A program made the translations under genes and the position numbers. A stretch of 64,000 nucleotides of DNA from Pseudomonadales bacterium (lineage in GTDB: Bacteria > Pseudomonadota > Gammaproteobacteria > Pseudomonadales > Azotimanducaceae): contig JAHCAL010000008.1 in NCBI GenBank assembly GCA_019634925.1, forward strand, positions 23,620-87,619. The letters are read 5' to 3'. Position 1 is the stretch's first letter. Each line of letters starts with the position of its first letter. This document shows, one piece after another, positions 1 to 11,537 of the stretch. The notes below the pieces were generated by a model. The model saw nothing but the letters and a program-made list of their open reading frames with translations. It searched no databases and was not told the DNA's origin.

Positions 1-2058
<2,058 letters not shown>

Positions 2059-2196
2059 GGTCGGGCGGGCGATCCGGGGTGCTGTCGGATGATCCTCTCA
2101 TGGAACCCGCGCGCCCTGCACGGTTCCGTTCGCCTCGTTGGTATTTTCCGCGCGATTGGGTTTCAATCGTGGCCATAGCAGGAAGGTTCAAAGACC

Positions 2197-2691
2197 GTGG
2201 TTGATGCTGACGGGTTCCGGCCGAACGTCGGGATCGTGCTGTCCAACGACCTGGGGCAGGTACTCTGGGCGCGCCGCATAGGCGGCCAGGACGCCTGGCA
2301 ATTTCCCCAGGGCGGCATCAATGAGGACGAGACCGCCGAGGAAGCGCTGTACCGCGAGCTCCACGAGGAAGTCGGTCTCGGGCCCGCCTGCGTCGAGATC
2401 CTCGCCGAGACCCGCGGCTGGCTGCACTACCGTTTGCCGAAGCGCCTGCGCCGCTACAACTCCACGCCCGGCTTCAAGGGCCAGAAACAGAAATGGTTCC
2501 TGCTGCGGCTGGTTGCCGACGAGGGCCAGGTGAGCTTCAACTGCAGCATCAAGCCGGAGTTCGATCACTGGCGCTGGGTGAGCTACTGGTACCCGGTCTG
2601 CCAGGTGGTCGAGTTCAAGCGTGACGTCTACCGCCGCGCGCTGAAGGAACTGGCGCCGCACCTGCCGGTGCGTCGGGATCACGCGCGCTGA
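2197..2691 (+). CDS. rppH: RNA pyrophosphohydrolase (Nudix)
   Basis: A 164-residue Nudix hydrolase that removes pyrophosphate from the 5' triphosphate end of mRNA and so starts 5'-dependent decay. The complete Nudix box (G-x5-E-x7-REUXEEXGU) lies at residues 39-61, reading [20 protein letters not shown] and onward. The opening [14 protein letters not shown] and the later [18 protein letters not shown] are typical of RppH/NudH. The GTG start is supported by GGAAGG about ten bases upstream. The stop overlaps the start of ptsP in a TGATG arrangement, the usual rppH-ptsP pair of gammaproteobacteria, implying translational coupling. Confidence 0.95.
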   Translation: MVDADGFRPNVGIVLSNDLGQVLWARRIGGQDAWQFPQGGINEDETAEEALYRELHEEVGLGPACVEILAETRGWLHYRLPKRLRRYNSTPGFKGQKQKWFLLRLVADEGQVSFNCSIKPEFDHWRWVSYWYPVCQVVEFKRDVYRRALKELAPHLPVRRDHAR

Positions 2692-4976
2692 TGCTCACCT
2701 CCCTGCGCCGCATCATCCAGGACGTCGCAGCCGCGGGCTCGTTCCGCGAGGCGCTCGACATCATCGTGCGCGACGTGCGCACCACGCTCGGCACCGAGGT
2801 GTGCTCCGTCTACCTGCTGAGCCCGGAAGCCGACCGCTACCTGTTCGTGGCGACCGAGGGCCTGAACCAGGAAGCCGTCGGCAAGTTGTCCCTGAAACTC
2901 GGGCAGGGACTCGTCACCCTGGTCGCCGAGCGCGCCGAGCCGCTCAACCTGCAGGACGCGAGCAACCACCCGCGCTTCCACTACCTGCCGGAGATCGGCG
3001 AGGAACCGTTCAACGCCTTCCTCGGCGTGCCGGTGATCCATCACCGCCAGGTGCTCGGCGTGCTGATCGTCCAGCAGCGCGATAATCGCCGCTTCGACGA
3101 GGAAGAAGAAGCGCTGCTGGTCACGCTCGCCGCCCAGCTCGCCACGATCATCGCCCACGCCGAAGCCACCGGGGACATCCGCAAGCTGTTCCACGGCGAC
3201 ACCGGCACGGAGGCCATGGCGACCGACGTGATGTTCCGGGGCATCCCGGGTTCGCCCGGCATCGCCATCGGCACGGTGCTGGTCGTGCAGCCGCCGGCTA
3301 GCCTCGAAGGCGTCCCCGAGCGCGAAGCCGAGGACGTCACCACCGAGCTGATCCTGCTCGACCGCGCGATCAACGCGGTACGCGGCGACCTGCGGCGCAT
3401 CAGCCAGCAGTTCTCGAAGAGCCTGCCGCCCGAGGAACTCGCGCTGTTCGACGCCTACCTGCACATGCTCGACGACAACGCGCTCGCCGGCGACATCCGC
3501 GAGCGTGTGCGCCGTGGCCTCTGGGCGCAGGGTGCGCTGAAGCAGGTGATCCGCGAACACGTGCGCCGCTTCGAGGCGATGGAGGATGCGTACCTGCGCG
3601 AGCGCGGCGCCGACGTCGAGGACCTGGGGCTGCGGGTATTGGGCTACCTGCAGGACATCAGCACCCGCAAGTTGCACTTCCACGACGAGACCATCCTGGT
3701 CGGTTACGAAGTGACGCCGAGCATGCTCGCGAACATCCCGCCCGGCAAACTGCGCGGTATCGTCTCGGTGCGCGGCTCCGGCAGCTCGCACGTGGCGATC
3801 CTCGCCCGCGCGCTCGACATACCCGCCGTCATGGGCGCGGTCGACCTGCCCATCGCCACGATCGAAGGCCAGTCGATGATCATCGACGGCATCTACGGCG
3901 AGCTCTACCTCAATCCGTCCGCCCAGCTGCAGGAAAGCTACCGCGCGCTGATCGTCGCCGAGAACCAGTTCGCGACCGAACTCGAACAGCTGAAGGAGCT
4001 GCCGGCCATCACGCTGGACGGCTGGCGCGTGGGGCTATGGGTCAACATCGGCCTGCCCGGCGACATCACCCGCTCGCTCGACCGCGGCGCAGAGGGGATT
4101 GGCCTCTTCCGCACCGAAGTGCCGTTCATGACCAAGGAGCGGTTCCCGACCGAAGAGGAGCAGCGGGTCATCTACCGCGAACACATGGTGGCGTTCGAGC
4201 CGCGCCCGGTGACCATGCGCAGCCTCGACATCGGTGGTGACAAGGCGCTCAGCTATTTCCCGATCGACGAGGAAAACCCGTTCCTCGGCTGGCGGGGCAT
4301 CCGCGTCACGCTCGACCACCCGGAGATCTTCATGGTGCAGGCGCGCGCCATGATCAAGGCCAACGCCGGTCTGCAGGGCGACCTGCGCATCATGCTGCCA
4401 ATGATCTCGTCGATGAACGAGGTCGAGGAAGCCAAGGCGCTCATCCACCGCGCCTACATCGAGGTGCTCGAGGAAGGCGTGCAGGTCAAGCAGCCGCTGG
4501 TCGGCGTCATGGTCGAGGTACCCGCCGCCGTGTACCAGGCACGTGCGCTCGCCCGTCGCGTCGACTTCCTGGCGGTCGGCTCCAACGATCTGACCCAGTA
4601 CATGCTGGCGGTGGACCGCAACAACCCGCGCGTGGCGAGCCTTTACCAGGAGACGCATCCGGCCGTGCTCGCCGCGCTGCTCGAAGTCGCGCGCGCCGCG
4701 CACCGCGAGAACACCTACGTCGGTATCTGCGGCGAGCTCGCCGGCAACCCCATCGGCGCGGTGCTGCTGATGGCGATGGGCTACCAGGTGCTCTCCATGA
4801 ACGCGACCAACCTGCCCAAGGTGAAGTGGGTGGTACGCAACATCCGCCGCAGCGACGCGCGTCGCATGCTGGTGCGCGTGCTCAAGATGAATACCGCCCA
4901 GGAAGTGCAGTCGTACATGCGCGCGCAGCTGGTTCGCGCCGGTCTCGAACGGGTCGTACCCACCTACCACGCCTGA
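2691..4976 (+). CDS. ptsP: Phosphoenolpyruvate-protein phosphotransferase of the nitrogen PTS (EI-Ntr)
   Basis: A 761-residue enzyme that takes phosphate from PEP onto its own histidine and passes it to NPr, starting the regulatory nitrogen PTS. An N-terminal GAF domain (about residues 1-160) senses small molecules. A PEP-utiliser N-terminal domain follows, then the phosphohistidine swivel domain with the motif GSGSSHVAILARALDIPAVM (phosphorylated His at 367), and the C-terminal PEP-binding barrel with EGIGLFRTEVPFM and VGSNDLTQYMLAVDR, which hold substrate-binding and catalytic residues. Length and domain order match PtsP. No NPr or EIIA-Ntr gene is in the window. The start overlaps the rppH stop. 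Confidence 0.95.
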   Translation: MLTSLRRIIQDVAAAGSFREALDIIVRDVRTTLGTEVCSVYLLSPEADRYLFVATEGLNQEAVGKLSLKLGQGLVTLVAERAEPLNLQDASNHPRFHYLPEIGEEPFNAFLGVPVIHHRQVLGVLIVQQRDNRRFDEEEEALLVTLAAQLATIIAHAEATGDIRKLFHGDTGTEAMATDVMFRGIPGSPGIAIGTVLVVQPPASLEGVPEREAEDVTTELILLDRAINAVRGDLRRISQQFSKSLPPEELALFDAYLHMLDDNALAGDIRERVRRGLWAQGALKQVIREHVRRFEAMEDAYLRERGADVEDLGLRVLGYLQDISTRKLHFHDETILVGYEVTPSMLANIPPGKLRGIVSVRGSGSSHVAILARALDIPAVMGAVDLPIATIEGQSMIIDGIYGELYLNPSAQLQESYRALIVAENQFATELEQLKELPAITLDGWRVGLWVNIGLPGDITRSLDRGAEGIGLFRTEVPFMTKERFPTEEEQRVIYREHMVAFEPRPVTMRSLDIGGDKALSYFPIDEENPFLGWRGIRVTLDHPEIFMVQARAMIKANAGLQGDLRIMLPMISSMNEVEEAKALIHRAYIEVLEEGVQVKQPLVGVMVEVPAAVYQARALARRVDFLAVGSNDLTQYMLAVDRNNPRVASLYQETHPAVLAALLEVARAAHRENTYVGICGELAGNPIGAVLLMAMGYQVLSMNATNLPKVKWVVRNIRRSDARRMLVRVLKMNTAQEVQSYMRAQLVRAGLERVVPTYHA

Positions 4977-5009
4977 CGGTCGATCGCGCCGCGATCGGGG
5001 AGGAACCGG

Positions 5010-5870
5010 ATGAGCGGGCAAGCAACGGACGTCGTCGCCCCGGTGGTGCGCGCCGAAATGCTGATCCGGGCGCCGATTGCGCGCGTGTTTCAGGCTTTCG
5101 TCGATCCGGGCGTCACTACGCAGTTCTGGTTTTCACACAGCAGTGGCCCGGTCGTGGCCGGTGCACGACTCAGCTGGCGCTGGGAAGACTATGGTGCCGA
5201 GGCCGAGGTGGACGTGCTGCGCTTGGAGCCGGAGCGGTCGATCCTCATTGCCTGGCCGACGCCGGTGGAGTGGCGTTTTGCGCCCGCGGGGGCCGAGGCG
5301 ACGTTCGTCGAGATCCGCGCGGATGGGTTTACCGGCACACCGGCGGAGATCACCGCGCAGGCGCTCGACTCGATGGGCGGGTTCACGATGGTGCTCGCGG
5401 CGTGCAAGGCGTGGCTCGAGCACGGCATCCGTCTCGAACTCGTGCGCGACAGAGCGCCGCACGCGCACGTGCGGCCGCTGGCGGACCGGCCGTCGGCTGA
5501 TGTGCGGATACGGTTTGCAGCACCCCAGTTGCTCGTGAATGACCTGGGCCAGGCGCTCGATTACTACGAGCGGAAGCTGGGGTTCGAGCGTGAGTTCGTT
5601 TACGAGGGGTTCTATGCGGCGGTGCGGCGTGATGGGGCGGTGATCCACCTCAAGTGTGCGCCGACGCCGGAGGGGGTGCGGGCGCGGCGGAAGGCCGAGG
5701 AGCACCTGGATGCGTTTGTCGAGGTGTCTGACGTGGTGGCTCTGTACGAGGAAATCGCCGCCCGCGGGGCGCGGATCGCGATGACGCTCGGGGAGCGTGC
5801 GTGGGGTGCGGTGGATTTTCAGGCTGAGGATGTGGATGGGCACGTGCTCTGTTTCTCGGGAGTGCGGTGA
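5010..5870 (+). CDS. SRPBCC (AHSA1-like) - VOC (glyoxalase/bleomycin resistance) fusion protein
   Basis: A 286-residue cytoplasmic protein of two recognisable halves. Residues about 15-145 look like an SRPBCC/AHSA1-type domain (APIARVFQAFVDPGVTTQFW, then a terminal helix FTMVLAACKAWLEHG). Residues about 165-286 look like a VOC domain (PQLLVNDLGQALDYYERKLG, ending in DVDGHVLCFSG). VOC proteins usually bind a metal or a small hydrophobic ligand, and SRPBCC domains bind hydrophobic ligands. A strong GGGGAGGAA site precedes the ATG. The gene sits 33 bases after ptsP, perhaps by chance. The enzymatic role cannot be deduced. Separate proteins of each family are common; the fusion is the notable point. 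Confidence 0.8.
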   Translation: MSGQATDVVAPVVRAEMLIRAPIARVFQAFVDPGVTTQFWFSHSSGPVVAGARLSWRWEDYGAEAEVDVLRLEPERSILIAWPTPVEWRFAPAGAEATFVEIRADGFTGTPAEITAQALDSMGGFTMVLAACKAWLEHGIRLELVRDRAPHAHVRPLADRPSADVRIRFAAPQLLVNDLGQALDYYERKLGFEREFVYEGFYAAVRRDGAVIHLKCAPTPEGVRARRKAEEHLDAFVEVSDVVALYEEIAARGARIAMTLGERAWGAVDFQAEDVDGHVLCFSGVR

Positions 5871-6086
5871 CAGGCGCAGGATCGAGAAGCGAGTCGTCTC
5901 GGTGTGACGCGACAATCGATCATCAAGGTGTGGTTGGCCGAGCGCCTCGAGCAGGCGGCCTCTAGCAAATGAATACCCGGCGTCGAAACAGGGTTCGTCG
6001 CGGCGCCTTCTGATATTCGCCCGTTCCGTTGTCTGCTTGGCGCGAGAAGTGACACGAATGACTTCCAATCGAGAAGGTAGCAAAGC

Positions 6087-6473
6087 ATGAAAGCGGACAG
6101 CCCTGCTCCACCCGACGGGCCCCACCGCGAGCTTTTTGCCAACGGCGGCCTATCCGGCGAAGGAGACATCGAAAACGGCAAACGCCATGGAAAGTGGACC
6201 TGGTTCTACAAGAGCGGCGGGCTGAAGGCGGTCGGAAACTACGTCGAAGGTGAGCTGGACGGCTACTGGGAATGGTGGCGCGAGAACGGCAAGCTGCTCC
6301 AGGCAGGTGCATTCGACCGTGGCCAGCAAGTGGGCCCATGGAAGCGCTACTACGAGAACGGCCAGCTCTGGGACGAAGGCGCCTACGAGGGCGGTAAGAA
6401 GATTGGCGAGTGGAAGGTCTACGACCGGAGCGGTACGCTGAAGCAGGCCAAGACCTTCAAGCCGAAAAAGTAG
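6087..6473 (+). CDS. MORN-repeat-type protein (YwqK-like)
   Basis: A 128-residue protein made largely of repeated units of the form G-x-W-x-x-Y/W-x-x-x-G-x-L, for example HGKWTWFYKSGGLKAVGNYV, GYWEWWRENGKLLQAGAF and GPWKRYYENGQLWDEGAY. These are MORN-variant repeats as in the YwqK group, often labelled antitoxin in databases. No toxin partner is adjacent, so a toxin-antitoxin role is not supported here. There is no signal peptide. GAAGG is placed a short distance before the ATG. About 210 bases without a gene lie upstream. Function unknown, probably protein or membrane binding. Confidence 0.75.
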   Translation: MKADSPAPPDGPHRELFANGGLSGEGDIENGKRHGKWTWFYKSGGLKAVGNYVEGELDGYWEWWRENGKLLQAGAFDRGQQVGPWKRYYENGQLWDEGAYEGGKKIGEWKVYDRSGTLKQAKTFKPKK

Positions 6474-6515
6474 GGCACAGCCGATGGAATACCAGAGTAT
6501 CGAAACTCGCCGCCG

Positions 6516-6914
6516 GTGCACCCCGTGATCACGGGCTCATGCATCTGTGGCTCGGTCAGCTGGCGTTTCCAGGGCATGCCAGAAGGCGCCACGGCGTGTA
6601 ATTGCACCGCCTGCCGCCGCTACGGAGTGTTATGGGCCTACGACTTCGAAGGTGAGGGCATAGACGTCAGCGGTACCACCACGGCGTTCGCCCGCGGCAA
6701 GGCATTGACCTTCAATTTCTGCCCGACCTGCGGGTGTGTCGTTTACTGGCGCAGTCTGCACCTGGAGGAAGGAACCAGGCGCCGCATCGCGGTCAACCTG
6801 CGCCTGGCCGAGCCAGACGCGGTCGCGTCTATTCCGATCGACCATTTCGATGGTCTGGAAACCTTCGAGGATCTGCCGCGCGACGGCAAATGCGTCGCCG
6901 ACTACTGGTTCTAG
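6516..6914 (+). CDS. GFA-family (Mss4-like fold) zinc-binding protein
   Basis: A 132-residue protein of the family named for glutathione-dependent formaldehyde-activating enzyme, although most members have other or unknown roles. The zinc ligands are visible as C-I-C near the N-terminus (GSCICGSVSW), C-N-C-T-A-C-R-R in the middle and FCPTCGCVVYW near residue 70. The GTG at 6516 is the only start that keeps the full first cysteine cluster. It lies 42 bases after the MORN gene on the same strand. Substrate unknown. Confidence 0.85.
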   Translation: MHPVITGSCICGSVSWRFQGMPEGATACNCTACRRYGVLWAYDFEGEGIDVSGTTTAFARGKALTFNFCPTCGCVVYWRSLHLEEGTRRRIAVNLRLAEPDAVASIPIDHFDGLETFEDLPRDGKCVADYWF

Positions 6915-6927
6915 ACGGGGCCGAACC

Positions 6928-8097
6928 TCAGGCGAATTCCAGCGACGCGAGCCGCCGGCGCTGCGCCCGCAGCCTGCGCGTGATCTCGTGCCCCAGCGCC
7001 TTGATGTCTGCGTCCACCCGATCGATCTGGTGCGCCATCTTCTGCCGCGTCGTGGCGACCCACGCTTCGCGCGCAGCGGACCATTCCGCGAGCGTTGCCA
7101 TGAAGGCTTCGTACTCGTGCTCGACCTTGGCGCGCAGTTGCGCGACCGCGTGATGATCGGCCCGATGGCTGCGTTCCGCGACCGCGGCCAGACGCGCTTC
7201 GGCCCGCTTGAACTGCATGGCGAGACGCGCGCGTTCTATGTCCACGGCCGGCGTGATGCGCAGCCGGCTCGTGAGCCCGCACCACGACAGCGCGCGGATC
7301 ACCCACTTGGTCGGATCCCAGTGCCACCAGCGGATGCCGTTGCGGTAGTCGTGTGCGAACAGGTGGTGGAAGTTGTGATAGCCCTCGCCATACGTGACGA
7401 GCGCGAGCACGGGGTTGTCGCGTGCCGTGTTCTCGTCGGTATAGGGCTGCGTGCCCCACATGTGCGCGAGCGAGTTGATGAAGAATGTGAAGTGGTGGTT
7501 GACCACCAGGCGCAGCAGGCCGGCGAGCAGGATGGTGCCGAGCAGGTCGCCGGACAGCCAGCCGACCAGCGCGGGCAGCGCGATGTTCATCGCGAGCACG
7601 ATCGGCACATAGTGATCGTGCTGGAACTTCACGATCGGGTCCCGCTCGAGATCCTTCACGTACTTGAAGTCGGGAATGGCGGCGGGGTGGCGGCGCAGCA
7701 TCCAGCCGATGTGCGAGTACCAGAAACCCTTGCGTGCCGAATACGGATCGGTTTCCTCGTCGTCGACGAATCTGTGATGCGGGCGGTGGCCGGCGCACCA
7801 GACGAGAATGCTGTTCTGGATCGCCATGGCGCCGAACAGCATGAAGAAGAGCCGCACGGACCAGTGCGCTTCATACGCGCGGTGCGACCAGAGCCGGTGG
7901 TAGCCAGCCGTGATGGAAAGTCCGGACGCGATCAGGAATATCGCGAACCAGGTCCAGGCGGCGGCGGAGTAGCCGACCAGCAGGCCGTAGGTGGGCACCA
8001 GCAGCAGCGCTGCGATGAAGGTGCCGGTCAGCACCACGGCGGGAACCATGTCGATTTCGGGGCGAGCGGCTCGGGGGGAATCGTTCTGGGTGGTCAT
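6928..8097 (-). CDS. Acyl-CoA/fatty acid desaturase (delta-9 type) with C-terminal extension
   Basis: An integral membrane di-iron desaturase of about 389 residues introducing a double bond into acyl chains. The three histidine boxes are present: HRLWSH, HRPHHRFVD and HNFHH. Membrane stretches are seen near the N-terminus (VVLTGTFIAALLLVPTYGLL) and between the boxes. After the last box, a charged helical tail of roughly 90-100 residues (RAEARLAAVAERSHRADHHA and onward) extends beyond the catalytic core and looks like a coiled coil. I chose the ATG at 8097 (MTTQND); an in-frame ATG at 8148 would add 17 residues with no better ribosome site. It ends 14 bases from the convergent GFA-family gene. 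Confidence 0.88.
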   Translation of the reverse strand: MTTQNDSPRAARPEIDMVPAVVLTGTFIAALLLVPTYGLLVGYSAAAWTWFAIFLIASGLSITAGYHRLWSHRAYEAHWSVRLFFMLFGAMAIQNSILVWCAGHRPHHRFVDDEETDPYSARKGFWYSHIGWMLRRHPAAIPDFKYVKDLERDPIVKFQHDHYVPIVLAMNIALPALVGWLSGDLLGTILLAGLLRLVVNHHFTFFINSLAHMWGTQPYTDENTARDNPVLALVTYGEGYHNFHHLFAHDYRNGIRWWHWDPTKWVIRALSWCGLTSRLRITPAVDIERARLAMQFKRAEARLAAVAERSHRADHHAVAQLRAKVEHEYEAFMATLAEWSAAREAWVATTRQKMAHQIDRVDADIKALGHEITRRLRAQRRRLASLEFA

Positions 8098-8273
8098 CGG
8101 TCCATCGGGTAGTCGGGTATCGGGGCCGAGTCTAGCAGGATCCCGCACGAATTAAGACCGATTGCCGGCCGCGAACGCCTCAAATATGCTCCGGTTCGCA
8201 GTCGCACCGCAGCGCCGTTGGCGCTCCGGCGCCCGCGACGCGCGATTTCCGGGTCGGGGGGCCCATCTCATTC

Positions 8274-9560
8274 ATGCAATTGAACTTTTCCGCGCGCGCG
8301 TGGTACCCGTCGTATGCGCTGACGATCCTGTTCATTGTCTACGTCTTCAACTTCATCGACCGCTCGATCCTCAACATCCTCGCGCAGGCAGTGAAGGACG
8401 ATCTGGGTCTTTACGACTGGCAGATCGGCTTGATGGGCGGCATCGCGTTCGCGCTGTTCTACACCACGCTCGGCATTCCGATCGCGCGCCTCGCCGACAC
8501 CCACAACCGCCGCAACATCGTCGCGATCAGTCTCGCGGTGTGGAGTGCGATGACCGCGGTCTGCGGGCTCGCGCAGAACTTCTGGCAACTCCTGCTCGCG
8601 CGCGTCGGGGTCGCGGTCGGCGAAGCCGGCGGCAGCCCGCCGTCGCATTCGATGATCTCCGATCTGTTTGCTGCCGATAGACGAGCCACCGCGCTCGGTC
8701 TGTACGCGCTCGGCATTCCGGTCGGGACGATGCTCGGTAACCTGGCCGGCGGCTGGATCAACGAGGTGATGGACTGGCGTACCGCGTTCATCGTGGTTGG
8801 CCTGCCGGGACTCCTCATGGCGCTGGTGGTGCGGTTCACGCTGGTCGAGCCACCGCGTGGGCATACGGAGGAAGTTGCCAAGCTCAAGGCGGCGGCGCCG
8901 CCGATCGGGTTCGTGTTCAAGGCGCTGTGGTCGCGCAAGAGCTTTCGCTACATGGCGCTCGGCGGCGCGCTGCATGCGCTCGTCGGGTACGGCGTCGGAC
9001 CGTTCATTCCGCCGCTGTTCATCCGAGTGCACGAGATGGGCACGGCCGATATCGGCATGGCGCTGTTCTGGCTCGGCTTCGCCGGTATCGCGGGCACGGC
9101 CAGTGGCGGCTACGTCGCGGACCGCATGGCGACGCGGGACGTGCGCTGGTATGTGTGGCTGCCGGGGATCGCCACGCTGATCTCGGTGCCGTTCGCCACG
9201 GCGGCCTACGTGTGGCCGGATCCGATCCAGGCGTTCTGGATCATGGCGATTCCCGGGTTCCTCGGCGCGTATTATCTTGGCCCGACCTTCTCGCTGGCCC
9301 AGGGCCTGGTCGGGGTGCGCATGCGCGCGCTGGCCGCGGCGATCCTGCTCCTGATCCTTAACCTCATCGGCATGGGGCTCGGGCCGGTGATCGTTGGCGT
9401 CACGTCGGACCTGCTCAACGCCTATACCGATCTGGGTGCCGAGTCGATCCGCTGGGCGCTGGTCAGCGTGCTCGTGTTCAACGTACTGTCGACCGTTTTC
9501 TACCTGATGGCGGGCAGGGACCTGAAGCAGGATCTAGCGCGCAGTCACGAACTCAGCTGA
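8274..9560 (+). CDS. Spinster-type MFS transporter
   Basis: A 428-residue major facilitator with about 12 hydrophobic segments. The N-terminus reads YALTILFIVYVFNFIDRSIL, followed by GIPIARLADTHNRRNIV (the MFS loop 2-3 motif), and the pattern GVAVGEAGGSPPSHSMISDL is characteristic of the spinster-like group common in proteobacteria that degrade sterols and aromatics. Substrate unknown. Divergent from the desaturase, so the roughly 175-base gap between them probably holds promoters for both. Confidence 0.88.
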   Translation: MQLNFSARAWYPSYALTILFIVYVFNFIDRSILNILAQAVKDDLGLYDWQIGLMGGIAFALFYTTLGIPIARLADTHNRRNIVAISLAVWSAMTAVCGLAQNFWQLLLARVGVAVGEAGGSPPSHSMISDLFAADRRATALGLYALGIPVGTMLGNLAGGWINEVMDWRTAFIVVGLPGLLMALVVRFTLVEPPRGHTEEVAKLKAAAPPIGFVFKALWSRKSFRYMALGGALHALVGYGVGPFIPPLFIRVHEMGTADIGMALFWLGFAGIAGTASGGYVADRMATRDVRWYVWLPGIATLISVPFATAAYVWPDPIQAFWIMAIPGFLGAYYLGPTFSLAQGLVGVRMRALAAAILLLILNLIGMGLGPVIVGVTSDLLNAYTDLGAESIRWALVSVLVFNVLSTVFYLMAGRDLKQDLARSHELS

Positions 9561-9585
9561 CGGCGGCGGGCCGGAGGGCAATCGA

Positions 9586-9936
9586 ATGGCGTGGCTCGTT
9601 ACCAAGTATCTGTTGACCGCGGCCATCGTGGTGCTGGTGACCGAACTCGCCAAGCGCAGCGACCGGCTCGGTGGCTTCGTCGCCGCGCTGCCCCTGGTGA
9701 CGGTGCTCGCGCTCATCTGGCTTTACGTGGAGCGCCAGCCGATGGAGAAGATCGCCAATCACGCGTGGTACACCTTCTGGTACGTGCTGCCGACGCTGCC
9801 GATGTTCCTGGTCTTTCCCTGGCTGCTGCCGCGAATCGGCTTCTGGCCGACGCTCGGCAGCTGCGCGCTGCTGACGGTGATGTGCTTCGGACTGCTCGCG
9901 GTCGCCGTGCGGCGCATCGGCGTCGAGTTGCTCTGA
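9586..9936 (+). CDS. DUF3147 family membrane protein
   Basis: A 116-residue protein with four likely membrane helices (LTAAIVVLVTELAK, FVAALPLVTVLALIWLYVE, YTFWYVLPTLPMFLVFPWLL, LGSCALLTVMCFGLLAVAV). This matches the small DUF3147 membrane family in length and in the motif RSDRLGGFVAALPLVTVLAL. It starts 25 bases after the MFS gene and may be cotranscribed with it. Function unknown. Confidence 0.8.
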   Translation: MAWLVTKYLLTAAIVVLVTELAKRSDRLGGFVAALPLVTVLALIWLYVERQPMEKIANHAWYTFWYVLPTLPMFLVFPWLLPRIGFWPTLGSCALLTVMCFGLLAVAVRRIGVELL

Positions 9937-9949
9937 TACTTTCCGCCGC

Positions 9950-11512
9950 CTACGGTTCGACGCGGACCAGGTGGTTGGCGCCCCGCTCGGTGGCGAATGC
10001 AGCACCGAGCCGTTCACCGGCAGTGCGCTCGGTAATCGAATCCACCAGCCAGCATTCGGCAAGTGCGCGCTCGGCGGTCAGATCCAACAACAGGTAGCCG
10101 TGCTCGCGCAGGTTCACGTACTTGATGTGTGGGACCGCGGCGACGATCTGCCGCTCGCGCGCCTCGAGGTCAGGCGCGTCGCCACCAGGGCCGCGTGACG
10201 TGACGGAAGTGGTCACCAGCTCCACCGCCAGCGATCCGCGCCCGCTCGCGGGGTCGTAGCCGGGCCCGAACGGATCCGGCACGATGTCCATGGCCCACGC
10301 GCTGTGGATGTCGCCGGTCAGGATGATGGTGTCGTCGATCGACTCGGCCGCGAGCTGGTCGAGGATCAGCCGGCGTGAGTTCGGATAGCCGTCCCACTGG
10401 TCGGTGTTGAGCAGCACGCCGTCTTCGCCGAGCAACTGGCCGAACATGAGCTGCTGGCCGAGCACGTGCCATGCCGTGCCGCGCCGGACGCTCCCGCGCA
10501 GTTCCTCGGCGAGCCAGGCCTGTTGATCCGGGCCGAGGATCGTGTGTGCCGGGTCGCGCATGGCGGCCATATCGGTGCGGTCCGCGACCTGCCGGGTTCG
10601 CCCGTGCAGGCGCGTGTCGAGCATGATCAGGTCCGCGAGTGCACCGAACCGGAAACTGCGCCAGATGGATGGACCGCCCGCGCCCGGGCGTTCCCGGATC
10701 GGCAGCCACTCGTGGTAGGCGCGGATCGCGGCGGCGCGCCGGTCCGCCCAGTCGCCTTCGCCGAGTTCGGGGTTGTGGTTCTGCGCGCCGTCGCGCCAGG
10801 CGTTGTTGGCGCTCTCGTGGTCGTCCCACACACAGATCCACGGATGCGCGCGGTGCGCGGCCTGCAGGTCGGGATCGGTCTTGTACTGGGCGTGGCGTTC
10901 CCGGTAGTCGGCGAGCGTCACGAGTTCGTTTGCCGGGACGTGCACGCGGCCGAGCTCGCGGCCCTGTTCGCCGGGCGCGTACTCGTACAGGTAGTCGCCG
11001 AGGTGCAGCACGGCGTCGAGGTCCGCGCGGTCGGCGATCCGTGCATAGGCGTTGAAGAAACCAACCGGGTAGTTCGAGCAGCTGCAGATGGCAAACCGCA
11101 GGCGCGTGACGGTCAGTTCGGGCAGGGTGCGTGTGCGCCCGGTCTCGCTCTCGGCGCCGAGCGCTTCGAACCGGTAATAGTAGGTGCGTCCCGGCTGCAG
11201 GCCGTCGGCGTCCACCTTCACGGTATGGTCGCGGTCGGGCAGCGCGGTCACGACGCCCTGGTTCACCACGTCGCGCAGCCGTTCGTCGCGAGCGATGCGC
11301 CAGCGCACTGGCACGGGCCCGGGTTTGCGCGGCGTGACCCGGGTCCACAGGATCACGCGGTCGCCGAGCGGGTCGCCGCTCGCGACACCGTGCTGGAACG
11401 GTCCGCGCGCGGCGCGCGCAGGCGCGGCGGCATGGCTGGTGAGCGTGGCACCCGCGGCCGCTGCGCCAGTGATGACCGCGCCGCCGGCCACGAATTCGCG
11501 TCGGGTGACCAT
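9950..11512 (-). CDS. phoD: Alkaline phosphatase D (PhoD-type), Tat-exported
   Basis: A 520-residue secreted phosphodiesterase/phosphomonoesterase that releases phosphate from organic esters. The N-terminus carries a twin-arginine signal (TRREFVAGGAVITGAAAAG). An N-terminal fibronectin-like domain with GVASGDPLGDRVILWTRV precedes the metallophosphatase core, where metal-binding motifs CSCSNYP, HLGDYLYEY, WDDHESANNAW and ILTGDIHSAW are seen. Length fits the family. It lies 25 bases downstream of the SDR gene on the same strand, so transcription may come from the NRDE/SDR side; no PhoB-box-like sequence was found just upstream. Confidence 0.93.
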   Translation of the reverse strand: MVTRREFVAGGAVITGAAAAGATLTSHAAAPARAARGPFQHGVASGDPLGDRVILWTRVTPRKPGPVPVRWRIARDERLRDVVNQGVVTALPDRDHTVKVDADGLQPGRTYYYRFEALGAESETGRTRTLPELTVTRLRFAICSCSNYPVGFFNAYARIADRADLDAVLHLGDYLYEYAPGEQGRELGRVHVPANELVTLADYRERHAQYKTDPDLQAAHRAHPWICVWDDHESANNAWRDGAQNHNPELGEGDWADRRAAAIRAYHEWLPIRERPGAGGPSIWRSFRFGALADLIMLDTRLHGRTRQVADRTDMAAMRDPAHTILGPDQQAWLAEELRGSVRRGTAWHVLGQQLMFGQLLGEDGVLLNTDQWDGYPNSRRLILDQLAAESIDDTIILTGDIHSAWAMDIVPDPFGPGYDPASGRGSLAVELVTTSVTSRGPGGDAPDLEARERQIVAAVPHIKYVNLREHGYLLLDLTAERALAECWLVDSITERTAGERLGAAFATERGANHLVRVEP

Positions 11513-11537
11513 CGATAGTCCCTCTGCCGGTGCTGAA

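Noticed and set aside
6087..6473. Toxin-antitoxin system
   Set aside because: YwqK-like proteins are often labelled antitoxins, but no toxin gene is adjacent.
6736..8112. 458-codon open frame on the plus strand over the desaturase
   Set aside because: Shadow of the desaturase, which has all three histidine boxes on the minus strand.
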